The translations under genes and the position numbers were made by a program. Of a DNA stretch of 64,000 bases, positions 10,438-22,668 are shown one piece after another. Every line of letters starts with the position of its first letter. Position 1 is the first letter of the stretch. The stretch is from positions 64,001 through 128,000 of the forward strand of contig JAJEKV010000169.1 in the NCBI GenBank assembly GCA_021234155.1, read 5' to 3'. The notes under the pieces are model-generated. The model was not told the origin of the DNA and did no database searches. It was given only the letters and a program-made list of their open reading frames with translations. The DNA is from Isoetes taiwanensis. Its lineage: Eukaryota > Streptophyta > Lycopodiopsida > Isoetales > Isoetaceae.

Positions 10438-13102
10438 TGTGACAAGCCTGCCGAGTTGACCCTCCTGGCAACTCGGGATCTTGTCAATACTTGAGGTTAG
10501 ATCTAGGTTGATATGAAAACTTAACCCAACTATGTTGGTGAAGAATTTAATCTTCCAAAAATAATGGAGAATAATTCCCTTCTTATATATATCTAATATC
10601 CAACAAATGTAATATAGTTAAAAAGAAATACATCCATAATGCATTTATTCAAAAACCAAAGCTAAGGTTCAGCTTCTAGGAAACTCCAACTCAGCCACGA
10701 TCCTGAACAAGACGATCGCCACCGCCCGAAAGCACACCACCTTTGCTCAATCAATGCATGCACTCAAAGGGGTTAGTCCTCGTGACTAAGTGGGGATCCC
10801 ATAGCTGCCTCTGCATGCATAAAACATCTTGAAAGTCTTGGATAACAAACATAAACAACTCAAAGACACGAGAACCTATGGTGCAATGCCAGACAATGAC
10901 AACAAAGAAAACAACATAAACACCAATAGCAAAGAACATAACCAAAGTATCAAACCATCATAAACAAACTCCTGACAATGGGTAGCTCAAATGGCCTACA
11001 TACAGCCCCCCGTAGCGGGATAACGCCGGCCGCCTTACATTCCAAGCCCCAGAGCGAGGTGGTGGGGTGAACCTCAGATCGCGATACCCTCTCATTTCAC
11101 GCCCGCACCGGAGGACCTCTTACCATGGGAGTTCACAAGAGTTGATCGACGAGCAATCCCGCCAGAGAAACTAACGCCCGGTGTCACAGAGCACAAGTAC
11201 AAAGAACATAGAACAAGTCATGCAGGAACAACTCAGGCCACCGAACCTGGAGGTCCGACCCCGGAGGTTCCAAGAGACATAATCAAATACCAAGACAACA
11301 GTGGAACAATGCAAAGACTATGACATGTGGTGTTCATTAGAATGTTTACTATATGTGTGCCTAGATTATACTGCTGCTGATGTTGCCCAAGCTGCCCAAG
11401 TTGAAGTAGCTAGGTTACTGATGAAGATAATGATTGCAATCCAAACACGTCGAGGAAGCCATAAGCCTAACTATCATTGATGTAGCTACGACAAGGAAAG
11501 ACGCTACCAATCCACAAAATGCAACCCTTACCATTCTCCTATGAGGATAATCCATTAGCTATGATGCCTCTGATAAAATATAGCTCAACAACTTAAAAAC
11601 TTACAGTTATACACTTAGACTTACAGTGCTCCATGCCATAGCCTCATCTGGACACTCCATATACCTCATATTGCTTTCTACCAACTTCACTTGATCTCCA
11701 AGGTTCCACTCTTTAATTTATCACTAACAATTGCTAGCTAAGGTTTTAATATTTTTATATTAAAAACCACTTCCATAGCTAAGTGATTTACTAATGCACC
11801 CAATGAGGAAACTCCAATTGCCGCACTTCCGACTTAAAAATCCATAGGACCTCCTGCTTATATCACATGCTAATAACTCTAGGCCTAGGCCCCATCTCCA
11901 GGAGCCAAGAAATACATTTTATCCCAATTATTAGATTTGTTTACATGAAATTACAATCTTTCCTTAGTTAAATAATTATCCAAGCAATACAATTCTTACA
12001 TATTTTCCATCCTTTGTTTTTTACCAATTCTCCTGCATCTCGCGTGGGCTTATGCTGTGGATAGTCTGAGCTCGATTCAAGGACCGAATATTCCCTTATA
12101 TCATGGTATCCTCACTTCTAACATTAGTTATCAATTATTAAGAAGCACAAAGATAGCAACAATTCGACCAACAATTATAACCAAAGGCAACAACGTAGAC
12201 CTAAAATGTAACAATTTTAGACTCTCGACACGTACTGCCGCAGTGAAATATCAATGCTTCCAGGGATCGATTTACATATCTCGAGCATAGCATGCATCCG
12301 TCTAAGGTCCAATCGGCCCTATATCCAAAGAAATCCGACCTATACTAGGTCGATTCAAAGCGTTTTCGTAGTTCTAATTCGATCATAACAGTTTTCGATG
12401 CAGGCTCAAACAGCTAACCCGCCCTTATCCTCTCAAATCGGCCATTTTCCTAGCCAAATCGGCATCTTTGCATCAAATTAAGCCTATTCGCACATCAATC
12501 CGAGCCCAGCATGCTAGCTTCTCAATTCCGGCCCACGATCCTGTCACTCCATTGGAACAACTCTGAACCTTCAAGCTGATTCTATCTTCTAGCATCCAAT
12601 TCCAATCCGAGCTTTGCTACAAATACATCTTAAATAACTTCGAACAAAAGGAAACATAGTAGATTACCTCTATATTTCTTTGTTCTCATCGGTTTATGCT
12701 CGTTATCCGCAAAGCTTTTACATATCTAATCATAGCTAATACAAAGGGATTCTTTTACCCAAAAGCAGGTAACTACTGATTCATAGCAGCTTATAGAACA
12801 ACTTGAATCAATGAAAAACCCCACCTGGAAAGGAAGAACGATTTGATGCAGTCTCAGTCTCAGTCTCCGTCTCCGATAAACTCCTATGCTTCTCTGCCTT
12901 GAGGCTCCAGATAGCCTCCTCTTGCAAAAGCCTCACGTCTCCAAAAAGCTTCTAAAATTCCTTTCTCAATTTGCCTCTCTAATCTATAAAGCTTTTGCTT
13001 ATTTTTAGTTCTGCATGCATGTTCTATTTTGCATGCATGTCAAACATGTATATACGTACATGAGTACGTATACTAGCCCATCAAGTAGCCAGGACCGTTA
13101 CA
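10438..13102 (-). repeat. LTR 1 of the array
   Basis: 2665 bp, starting TGTGACAAGCC and ending GGACCGTTACA on the plus strand. It is the 3'-most LTR in the element's own orientation. A 64-codon minus-strand frame (10751-10945) with a hydrophobic start recurs in all five LTRs. Confidence 0.93.
10751..10945 (-). other. Conserved 64-codon open frame inside the LTR
   Basis: The frame starts MVMFFAIGVYVVFFVVIVWH, a likely membrane-spanning or signal-like stretch. It recurs uninterrupted at 14821-15015, 18904-19098, 22966-23160 and 27065-27259 with only a few residue changes. Persistence may reflect only the recent origin of the copies. No known family, and no evidence of expression. Confidence 0.25.
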
Positions 13103-13115
13103 GTCTCTCCTTCTA
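13103..13115 (-). promoter_or_regulatory. Polypurine tract, internal region 1
   Basis: On the minus strand TAGAAGGAGAGAC abuts the TGTAACGG start of the downstream LTR. Equivalent tracts adjoin the LTR at 17181, 21265 and 25335. Such tracts prime plus-strand DNA synthesis in LTR elements. Confidence 0.75.
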
Positions 13116-13175
13116 AAATTTAACCCATGTCCTCATGGGTCGATCCTAGGAACTATCATGCTTACCTAGAATATA

Positions 13176-14405
13176 CTAACAATGGGAAGCAAAATAGACA
13201 ACTGCTTTAGGCAATGAGATAGAATCCAAGCTATTACAAACCTTACCTGGGATTCGCACTATAGAAGCTTCTTGAGCACCGTCACGTGGAGCTTCTGCAG
13301 CGTAGATAATTGTTTGGTGTCGCGGAAGGTCCATTATTGTGGCAGCTCTAGCTTCACCACTTTGTGGCCTTCGCTCAATAGTTCTATCATCTGCATCCGA
13401 TTTTCCTTCCGGCTGACGCTCCCTTTGATTCCATCGAGGCTCTCCACGACCTCTACCTCCTCCAACATTTGGATTGCGATTAAATCTCCCTCCTCCCATG
13501 CTACCAAGTGGGCAATTATTCCTTGAGTGTCCGACTTCTCTACAACGGAAACAACGCCTCTCTTCAAGGCACCGTTGTCTTTCCTCATCAGTGAGTGGCG
13601 ATAACAACTTACTTCCAGTCTGGATGCTACTTGCCCAATTCCTGTTATTACTTTGAACTTCCACAGATTGACTAGCATATGGCTCTTCTCTAAATGATCG
13701 TCTCCGACTATATGAATTCTCAACTGGCCAAGAGGAAGATGCTTGTCTCTTCCTTTGAGTATCCACCGCAACTTTTTCTGCCAGATCTGCTTCCCGATTT
13801 TTAGCAATTCTTACTACCTCCTCTAGATCTGTATATGCCACTCCAGACATAGTACTTTTGATATCAACATGGAGTCCTTTCACAAATCTAGCACACATCT
13901 TAGCTTTATCAAGAATAGGACAATGTGGTTGCAATCTTCTAAACTTTTCATTGTATTCTGTCACGGTCCCTGCTTGTGTCAAATCTAAGAACTCATTCAT
14001 TTTATCAACTTTATATCCTGGAGGTGTAAAATGTCCCTCAAAGGCCTTTTTGAACTCTTCCCATGTTGCTTGGCCAGGCCTCTTATTCATGTCAGTTAGA
14101 CAAGTCTCCCACCAGACTCTTGCGAAACCTCCCAACATTGCTTGAGCAAGAAGAGCTTTTATGGAATCTTGTGCCTTGATCAAATCAAAATAGAACTCCA
14201 CTCCACGGAGCCAAGCATCAGCATCATCTCCTGTTGTGTTCTCTCCTGTAAAAACTTCCCTCTTGGTGTCCTTTAACACCTTTTCAATTGCTTTCTCAGC
14301 TTCGGTCTTTTGCTGTGACACGCTTTGCTGCAGAGATTGCTAAATAGCTTGCAGGATATTAGTTACATCTGGAGCTCCATCCCCTCCTGCACCACCAACA
14401 TCCAT
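13176..14405 (-). pseudogene. gag: gag, copy 1 (one nonsense codon)
   Basis: The full frame is 409 codons from MDVGGAGGDGAPDVTN to ASHC. Residues about 50-190 are a Retrotrans_gag domain (WLRGVEFYFD, VWWETCLTDM, ATWEEFKKAFEGHF, CARFVKGLH). A CCHC zinc knuckle, CFRCREVGHSRNNC, follows an Arg/Ser-rich linker, and a Gly/Arg-rich tail comes next. Gag forms the particle that packages element RNA. Codon 22 (14340-14342) is TAG where copies 2 and 4 have CAG; otherwise the frame is open, and restarting at the Met at 14321 gives 381 residues. After the knuckle the frame stops where protease would normally begin, so pol has been lost. This is the best-preserved of the four gag copies. Confidence 0.9.
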
Positions 14406-14496
14406 GATCTCCTACTACTCTGCAATTAGACAATAGGAGCATTAACAACCCACTTCAAGAACATGAATCATTTTCAAATTCCCTCTAAATCAACTT

Positions 14497-14510
14497 GGCT
14501 CTGATACCAA
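14497..14510 (-). promoter_or_regulatory. Primer-binding site for initiator tRNA-Met, copy 1
   Basis: Minus strand TTGGTATCAGAGCC lies one base inside the LTR end CTTGTCACA. TGGTATCAGAGC is the standard plant initiator tRNA-Met 3'-end complement. It fixes the element orientation as minus. Matching sites occur at 18578-18591 and 26737-26750. Confidence 0.92.
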
Positions 14511-14511
14511 C

Positions 14512-17180
14512 TGTGACAAGCCTGCCGAGTTGACCCTCCTGGCAACTCGGGATCTTGTCAATACTTGAGGTTAGATCTAGGTTGATATGAAAACTTAACC
14601 CAACTATGTTGGTGAAGAATTTAATCTTCCAAAAATAATGGAGAATAATTCCCTTCTTATATATATCTAATATCCAACAAATGTAATATAGTTAAAAAGA
14701 AATACATCCATAATGCATTTATTCAAAAACCAAAGCTAAGGTTCAGCTTCTAGGAAACTCCAACTCAGCCACGATCCTGAACAGTACGACTGCCACTGGC
14801 CCGAGCACCACCTTGCTCAATCACTGCATGCACTCAAAGGGGTTAGTCCTCGTGACTAAGTGGGGATCCCATAGCTGCCTCTGCATGCATAAAACATCTT
14901 GAAAGTCTTGGATAACAAACATAAACAACTCAAAGACACGAGAACCTATGGTGCAATGCCAGACAATGACAACAAAGAAAACAACATAAACACCAATAGC
15001 AAAGAACATAACCAAAGTATCAAACCATCATAAACAAACTCCGGGACAATGGGTAGCTCAGCCAGCCTACATACAGGCCCCGTTAGCAGGATAACGCTCA
15101 GCCAGCTTACATTCCAAGCCCTGTAGCGAGGTGGTGGGGTGAACCTCGTATGCGCATACCCTCTCAGCCCACGTCTGGCACTGGAGGACCTCTTACCATG
15201 GGAGTTCACAAGAGTTGACTGACGTAGCAATCCCGGCCAGGAGAACTAACGCCCGGTGTCACAGAGCACAAGTACAAAGAACATAGAACAAGTCATGCCG
15301 GAACAACTCAGGCCACCGAACCTGGAGGTCCGACCCCGGAGGTTCCAAGAGACATAATCAAATACCAAGACAACAGTGGAACAATGCAAAGACTATGACA
15401 TGTGGTGTTCATTAGAATGTTTACTATATGTGTGCCTAGATTATACTGCTGCTGATGTTGCCCAAGCTGCCCAAGTTGAAGTAGCTAGGTTACTGATGAA
15501 GATAATGATTGCAATCCAAACACGTCGAGGAAGCCATAAGCCTAACTATCATTGATGTAACTACGACAAGGAAAGACGCTACCAATCCACAAAATGCAAC
15601 CCTTACCATTCTCCTATGAGGATAATCCATTAGCTATGATGCCTCTGATAAAATATAGCTCAACAACTTAAAAACTTACAGTTATACACTTAGACTTACA
15701 GTGCTCCATGCCATAGCCTCATCTGGACACTCCATATACCTCATATTGCTTTCTCGGCCCAACTTCACTTGATCTCCAAGGTTCCACTCTTTAATTTATC
15801 ACTAACAATTGCTAGCTAAGGTTTTAATATTTTTATATTAAAAACCACTTCCATAGCTAAGTGATTTACTAATGCACCCAATGTGGAAACTCCAATTGCC
15901 GCACTTCCGACTTAAAAATCCATAGGACCTCCCCGCTTATATCACATGCTAATAACTCTAGGCCTAGGCCCCATCTCCAGGAGCCAAGAAATACATTTTA
16001 TCCCAATTATTAGATTTGTTTACATGAAATTACAATCTTTTCTTAGTTAAATAATTATCCAAACAATACAATTCTTACATATTTTCCATCCTTTGTTTTT
16101 ACCAATTCTCCTCAGATCTCGCGTGGGCTTATCTTTGTGGATAGTCCGAGCTTCGATTCAAGGACCGAATATTCCCTTATATCATGGTATCCTCACTTCT
16201 AACATTAGTTATCAATTATTAAGAAGCACAAAGATAGCAACAATTAGACCAACAATTATAACCAAAGGCAACAACGTAGACCTAAAACGTAACAATTTTA
16301 GACTCTCGACACACATGCGCAGTGAAATATCAATGCTTCGGGGATCGATTTACATATCTCGAGCATAGCATGCATCCGCCTAAGGTCCAATCGCCCTATA
16401 TCCAGCAAATCCGACCTATACTAGGTCGATTCAAAGCGTTTTCGAGTTCTAATTCGATCATAACGGTTTCGATCACGGGCTCAAACAGCTAACCCGCCCT
16501 TATCCTCTCAAATCGGCCATTTTCCTAGCCAAATCGGCATCTTTGCATCAAATTAAGCCTATTAGCACATCAATCCGGAGCCCGGCATGCTAGCTTCTCA
16601 ATTCCGGCCCACGGATCCTGTCACTCCATTGGAACAACTCCCCAACCTTCGAAGCTGATTCTATCTTCTAGCATCCAATTCCAATCCGAGCTTTGCTACA
16701 AATACATCTTAAATAACTCAACAAAAGGAAACATAGTAGATTACCTCTATATTTCTTTGTTCTCATCGGTTTATGCTCGTTATCCGCAAAGCTTTTACAT
16801 ATCTAATCATAGCTAATCAAATTGGATTCTTTACCCAAAAGCGGTAACTCTTGATTCATAGCAGCTTATAGAACAACTTGAATCAATGAAAAACCCCACC
16901 TGAAAAGGAAGAACGATTTGATGCGATCTCTCGTCCTCGGTCTCCTCCTCAGATAAACTCCTATGCTTCTACGCCTTGAGGCTCCGGATAGCCTCCTCTT
17001 GCAAAAAGCCTCACGTCTCCAAAAAGCTTCTAAAATTCCTTTCTCAATTTGCCTCTCTAATCTATAAAGCTTTTGCTTATTTTTAGTTCTGCATGCATGT
17101 TCTATTTTGCATGCATGTCAAACATGTATATACGTACATGAGTACGTATACTAGCCCATCAAGTAGCCAGGACCGTTCCG
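14512..17180 (-). repeat. LTR 2 of the array
   Basis: About 2669 bp. The right terminus reads GACCGTTCCG instead of GACCGTTACA, so the CA end is altered. It carries the 64-codon LTR frame at 14821-15015 and a longer 94-codon frame at 14946-15230 shared only with LTR 5. Confidence 0.9.
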
Positions 17181-17253
17181 GTCTCTCCTTCTAAAATTTA
17201 ACCCATGTCCTCATGGGTCGATCCTAGGAACTACCATGCTTACCTAGAATATA

Positions 17254-18486
17254 CTAACAATGGGAAGCAAAATAGACAACTGCTTTAGGCAATGAGATAG
17301 AATCCAAGCTATTACAAACCTTACCTGGGATTCGCACTATAGAAGCTTCTTGAGCACCGTCACGTGGAGCTTCTGCAGCGTAGATAATTGTTTGGTGTCG
17401 CGGAAGGTCCATTATTGTGGCAGCTCTAGCTTCACCACTTTGTGGCCTTCGCTCAATAGTTCTATCATCTGCATCCGATCTTCCTTCCGGCTGACGCTCC
17501 CTTTGATTCCATCGAGGCTCTCCACGACCTCTACCTCCTCCAACATTTGGATTGCGATTAAATCTCCCTCCTCCCATGCTACCAAGTGGGCAATTATTCC
17601 TTGAGTGTCCGACTTCTCTACAACGGAAACAACGCCTCTCTTCAAGGCACCGTTGTCTTTCCTCATCGATTGAGTGGCGATAACAACTTACTTCGGTCAC
17701 GGATGCTACTTGCCCAATTCCTGTTATTACTTTGAACTTCCACAGATTGACTAGCATATGGCTCTTCTCTAAATGATCGTCTCCGACTATATGAATTCTC
17801 AACTGGCCAAGAGGAAGATGCTTGTCTCTTCCTTTGAGTATCCACCGCAACTTTTTCTGCCAGATCTGCTTCCCGATTTTTAGCAATTCTTACTACCTCC
17901 TCTAGATCTGTATATGCCACTCCAGACATAGTACTTTTGATATCAACATGGAGTCCTTTCACAAATCTAGCACACATCTTAGCTTTATCAAGAATAGGAC
18001 AATGTGGTTGCAATCTTCTAAACTTTTCATTGTATTTTCTGTCACGGTCCCTGTTTGTGTCAAATCTAAGAACTCATTCATCTTATCAACTTTATATCCT
18101 GGAGGTGTAAAATGTCCCTCAAAGGCCTTTTTGAACTCTTCCCATGTTGCTTGGCCAGGCCTCTTATTCATGTCAGTTAGACAAGTCTCCCACCAGACTC
18201 TTGCGAAACCTCCCAACATTGCTTGAGCAAGAAGAGCTTTTATGGAATCTTGTGCCTTGATCAAATCAAAATAGAACTCCACTCCACGGAGCCAAGCATC
18301 AGCATCATCTCCTGTTGTGTTCTCTCCTGTAAAAACTTCCCTTTTGGTGTCCTTTAACACCTTTTCAATTGCTTTCTCAGCTTCGGTCTTTTGCTGTGAC
18401 ACGCTTTGCTGCAGAGATTGCTGAATAGCTTGCAGGATATTAGTTACATCTGGAGCTCCATCCCCTCCTGCACCACCAACATCCAT
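17254..18486 (-). pseudogene. gag: gag, copy 2 (two frameshifts)
   Basis: This copy has the intact N-terminus MDVGGAGGDGAPDVTN with CAG at codon 22. It then shifts frame near 18035, where the plus strand reads ATTGTATTTTCTGTCAC against ATTGTATTCTGTCAC in copy 1, and again near 17668 (CATCGATTGAG against CATCAGTGAG). Capsid-like domain and zinc knuckle are therefore in different frames. Both breaks sit at CTG or CAG sites, the same context as most differences in the array, so they may not be real. Confidence 0.85.
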
Positions 18487-18592
18487 GATCTCCTACTACT
18501 CTGCAATTAGACAATAGGAGCATTAACAACCCACTTCAAGAACATGAATCATTTTCAAATTCCCTCTAAATCAACTTGGCTCTGATACCAAC

Positions 18593-21264
18593 TGTGACAA
18601 GCCTGCCGAGTTGACCCTCCTGGCAACTCGGGATCTTGTCAATACTTGAGGTTAGATCTAGGTTGATATGAAAACTTAACCCAACTATGTTGGTGAAGAA
18701 TTTAATCTTCCAAAAATAATGGAGAATAATTCCCTTCTTATATATATATCTAATATCCAACAAATGTAATATAGTTAAAAAGAAATACATCCATAATGCA
18801 TTTATTCAAAAACCAAAGCTAAGGTTCAGCTTCTAGGAAACTCCAACTCAGCCACGATCCTGAACAGTACGACTGCCACTGGCCCGAGCACCACCTTGCT
18901 CAATCACTGCATGCACTCAAAGGGGTTAGTCCTCGTGACTAAGTGGGGATCCCATAGCTGCCTCTGCATGCATAAAACATCTTGAAAGTCTTGGATAACA
19001 AACATAAACAACTCAAAGACACGAGAACCTATGGTGCAATGCCAGACAATGACAACAAAGAAAACAACATAAACACCAATAGCAAAGAACATAACCAAAG
19101 TATCAAACCATCATAAACAAACTCCTGGACAATGGGTAGCTAGCCAAACCCTACATACAGCCCCCGGATTAGCGGGATAACGCCGGCCGCTTACATTCCA
19201 AGCCCTGTAGCGAGGTGGTGGGGTGAACCTCGTATGCGTAAAGATACCCTCTCACCCCACGCCCGCACCGGAGGACCTCTTACCATGGGAGTTCACAAGA
19301 GTTGACTGGACGTAGCAATCCCGGCCGAGAACTAACGCCCCCAAGTCACAGAGCACAAGTACAAAGAACATAGAACAAGTCATGCCTAACAACTCAGGCC
19401 ACCGAACCTGGAGGTCCGACCCCGGAGGTTCCAAGAGACATAATCAAATACCAAGACAACAGTGGAACAATGCAAAGACTATGACATGTGGTGTTCATTA
19501 GAATGTTTACTATATGTGTGCCTAGATTATCTGCTGGCGATGTTGCCCAAGCTGCCCAAGTTGAAGTAGCTAGGTTAATTGATGAAGATAATGATTGCAA
19601 TCCAAACACGCCGAGGAAGCCATAAGCCTAACTATCATTGATGTAACTTCTGACAAGGAAAGACGCTACCAATCCACAAAATGCAACCCTTACCATTCTC
19701 CTATGAGGATAATCCATTAGCTATGATGCCTCGATAAAATATAGCTCAACAACTTAAAAACTTACAGCTATACACTTAGACTTCTGAAGGCTCCATGCCA
19801 TAGCCTCATCTGGACACTCCATATACCTCATATTGCTTTCTCGCCCAACTTCACTTGATCTCCAAGGTTCCACTCTTTAATTTATCACTAACAATTGCTA
19901 GCTAAGGTTTTAATATTTTTATATTAAAACCACTTCCATAGCTAAGTGATTTACTAATGCACCCAATGTGGAAACTCCAATTGCCGCACTTCCGACTTAA
20001 AAAATCCATAGGACCTCCCCGCTTATATCACATGCTAATAACTCTAGGCCTAGGCCCCATCTCCGTGGAGCCAAGAAATACATTTTATCCCAATTATTAG
20101 ATTTGTTTACATGAAATTACAATCTTTCCTTAGTTAAATAATTATCCAAGCAATACAATTCTTACATATTTTCCATCCTTTGTTTTTACCAATTCTCCCC
20201 TCATCTCGTGGGCTTATGTGCAGGATAGTCCGAGCTCGATTCAAGGACCTAATATTCCCTTATATCATGGTATCCTCACTTCTAACATTAGTTATCAATT
20301 ATTAAGAAGCACAAAGATAGCAACAATTCGACCAACAATTATAACCAAAGGCAACAACGTGACCTAAAAATGCGAGAACAATTTTAGACTCTCGACATTG
20401 CACAGTGAAATATCAATGCTTCCAGGGATCGATTTACATATCTCGAGCATAGCATGCATCCGCCTAAGGTCCAATCGGCCCTATATCCAAAGAAATCCGA
20501 CCTATACTAGGTCAATTCAAAGCGTTTTCGAGTTCTAATTCTCGATCATAACGGTTTCGATGCGGGCTCAAACAAATAACCCGCCCTTATCCTCTCAAAT
20601 CGGCCATTTTCCTAGCCAAATCGGCATCTTTGCATCAAATTAAGCCTATTCGCACATCAATCCGAGCCCAAAGATGCTAGCTTCTCAATTCCGCCCACGG
20701 ATCCCGCCACTCCATTGGAACAACTCCCGAACCTTCCGGCCGATTCTATCTTCTAGCATCCAATTCCAATCCGAGCTTTGCTACAAATACATCTTAAATA
20801 ACTTCAAACAAAAAGAAACATAGTAGATTACCTCTATATTTCTTTGTTTCTCATCGGTTTATGCTCGTTATCCGCAAAGCTTTTACATATCTAATCATAG
20901 CTAATACAAAGGATTCTTTACCCAAAAGCGGTAACTCTTGATTCATAGCGGCTTATAGAACAACTTGAATCAATGAAAACCCCACTGAAAGGAAGAAGAA
21001 CGATTTGATGCAGTCTCTGGCCTCGCTCAGCCTCCGATAAACTCCTATGCTTCTCGCCTTGAGGCTCCGTGATAGCCTCCTCTTGCAAAAAGCCTCACGC
21101 CTCCAAAAAGCTTCTAAAATTCCTTTCTCAATTTGCCTCTCTAATCTATAAAGCTTTTGCTTATTTTTAGTTCTCGCATGCATGTTCTATTTTGCATGCA
21201 TGTCAAACATGTATATACGCATATGAGTACGATACTAGCCCATCAAGTAGCCGTGGACCGCTAC
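18593..21264 (-). repeat. LTR 3 of the array
   Basis: About 2672 bp. Its right end reads CCGCTAC before the purine tract instead of CCGTTACA. It has the most scattered 1-4 base differences from the other LTRs, nearly all at CG, CAG or CTG positions. Confidence 0.9.
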
Positions 21265-21337
21265 GTCTCTCCTTCTAAAATTTAACCCATGTCCTCATGG
21301 GTCGATCCTAGGAACTACCATGCTTACCTAGAATATA

Positions 21338-22561
21338 CTAACAATGGGAAGCAAAATAGACAACTGCTTTAGGCAATGAGATAGAATCCAAGCTATTACA
21401 AACCTTACATGGGATTCGCACTATAGAAGCTTCTTGAGCACCGTCCACGTGGAGCTTCCGCAGCCAGATAATTGTTTGGTGTCGCGGAAGGTCCATTATT
21501 GTGGCAGCTCTAGCTTCACCACTTTGTGGCCTTCGCTCAATAGTTCTATCATCTGCATCCGATCTTCCTTCCGGCTGACGCTCCCTTTGATTCCATCGAG
21601 GCTCTCCACGACCTCTACCTCCTCCAACATTTGGATTGCGATTAAATCTCCCTCCTCCCATGCTACCAAGTGGGCAATTATTCCTTGAGTGTCCGACTTC
21701 TCTACAACGGAAACAACGCCTCTCTTCAAGGCACCGTTGTCTTTCCTCATCAGTGAGTGGCGATAACAACTTACTTCCGGTCCGGATGCTACTTGCCCAA
21801 TTCCCAAGTATTACTTTGAACTTCCACAGATTGACTAGCATATGGCTCTTCTCTAAATGATCGTCTCCGACTATATGAATTCTCAACTGGCCAAGAGGAA
21901 GATGCTTGTCTCTTCCTTTGAGTATCCACCGCAACTTTTTCTGCCAGATCTGCTTCCCGATTTTTAGCAATTCTTACTACCTCCTCTAGATCTGTATATG
22001 CCACTCCAGACATAGTACTTTTGATATCAACATGGAGTCCTTTCACAAATCTAGCACACATCTTAGCTTTATCAAGAATAGGACAATGTGGTTGCAATCT
22101 TCTAAACTTTTCATTGTATTCTGTCACGGTCCCTGCTTGTGTCAAATCTAAGAACTTATTCATCTTATCAACTTTATATCCTGGAGGTGTAAAATGTCCC
22201 TCAAAGGCCTTTTTGAACTCTTCCCATGTTGCTTGGCCAGGCCTCTTATTCATGTCAGTTAGACAAGTCTCCCACCAGACTCTTTTGAAAACCTCCAACA
22301 TTGCTTGAGCAAGAAGAGCTTTTATGGAATCTTGTGCCTTGATCAAATCAAAATAGAACTCCACTCCACGGAGCCAAGCATCAGCATCATCTCCTGTTGT
22401 GTCCTCTCCTGTAAAAACTTCCCTTTTGGTGTCCTTTAACACCTTTTCAATTGCTTTCTCAGCTTCGGTCTTTTGCTGTGACACGCTTTGCTGCAGAGAA
22501 TAGCTTGCAGGATATTAGTTACATCTGGAGCTCCATCCCCTCCTGCACCACCAACATCCAT
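21338..22561 (-). pseudogene. gag: gag, copy 3 (N-terminal deletion and frameshift)
   Basis: About seven bases are missing near 22499 (GCAGAGAATAGC against GCAGAGATTGCTGAATAGC), shifting the frame before the conserved domain. A second break near 21805 (CCCAAGTATTAC against CCTGTTATTAC) separates the capsid-like domain from the zinc knuckle. The central frame (21789-22484) retains WLRGVEFYFD, and the other (21338-21970) retains CFRCREVGHSRNNC. Confidence 0.85.
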
Positions 22562-22652
22562 GATCTCCTACTACTCTGCAATTAGACAATAGGAGCATTA
22601 ACAACCCACTTCAAGAACATGAATCATTTTCAAATTCCCTCTAAATCAACTT

Positions 22653-22666
22653 GGCTCGATACCAAC
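22653..22666 (-). promoter_or_regulatory. Degenerate primer-binding site, copy 3
   Basis: The plus strand reads GGCTCGATACCAAC followed by AATGTGAC, where the others read GGCTCTGATACCAACTGTGAC. The changes fall at CTG sites. Confidence 0.75.
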
Positions 22667-22668
22667 AA

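Noticed and set aside
13272-13526. Plus-strand 84-codon frames over gag (also 17350, 21434, 25544)
   Set aside because: Antisense shadows of the gag coding strand.
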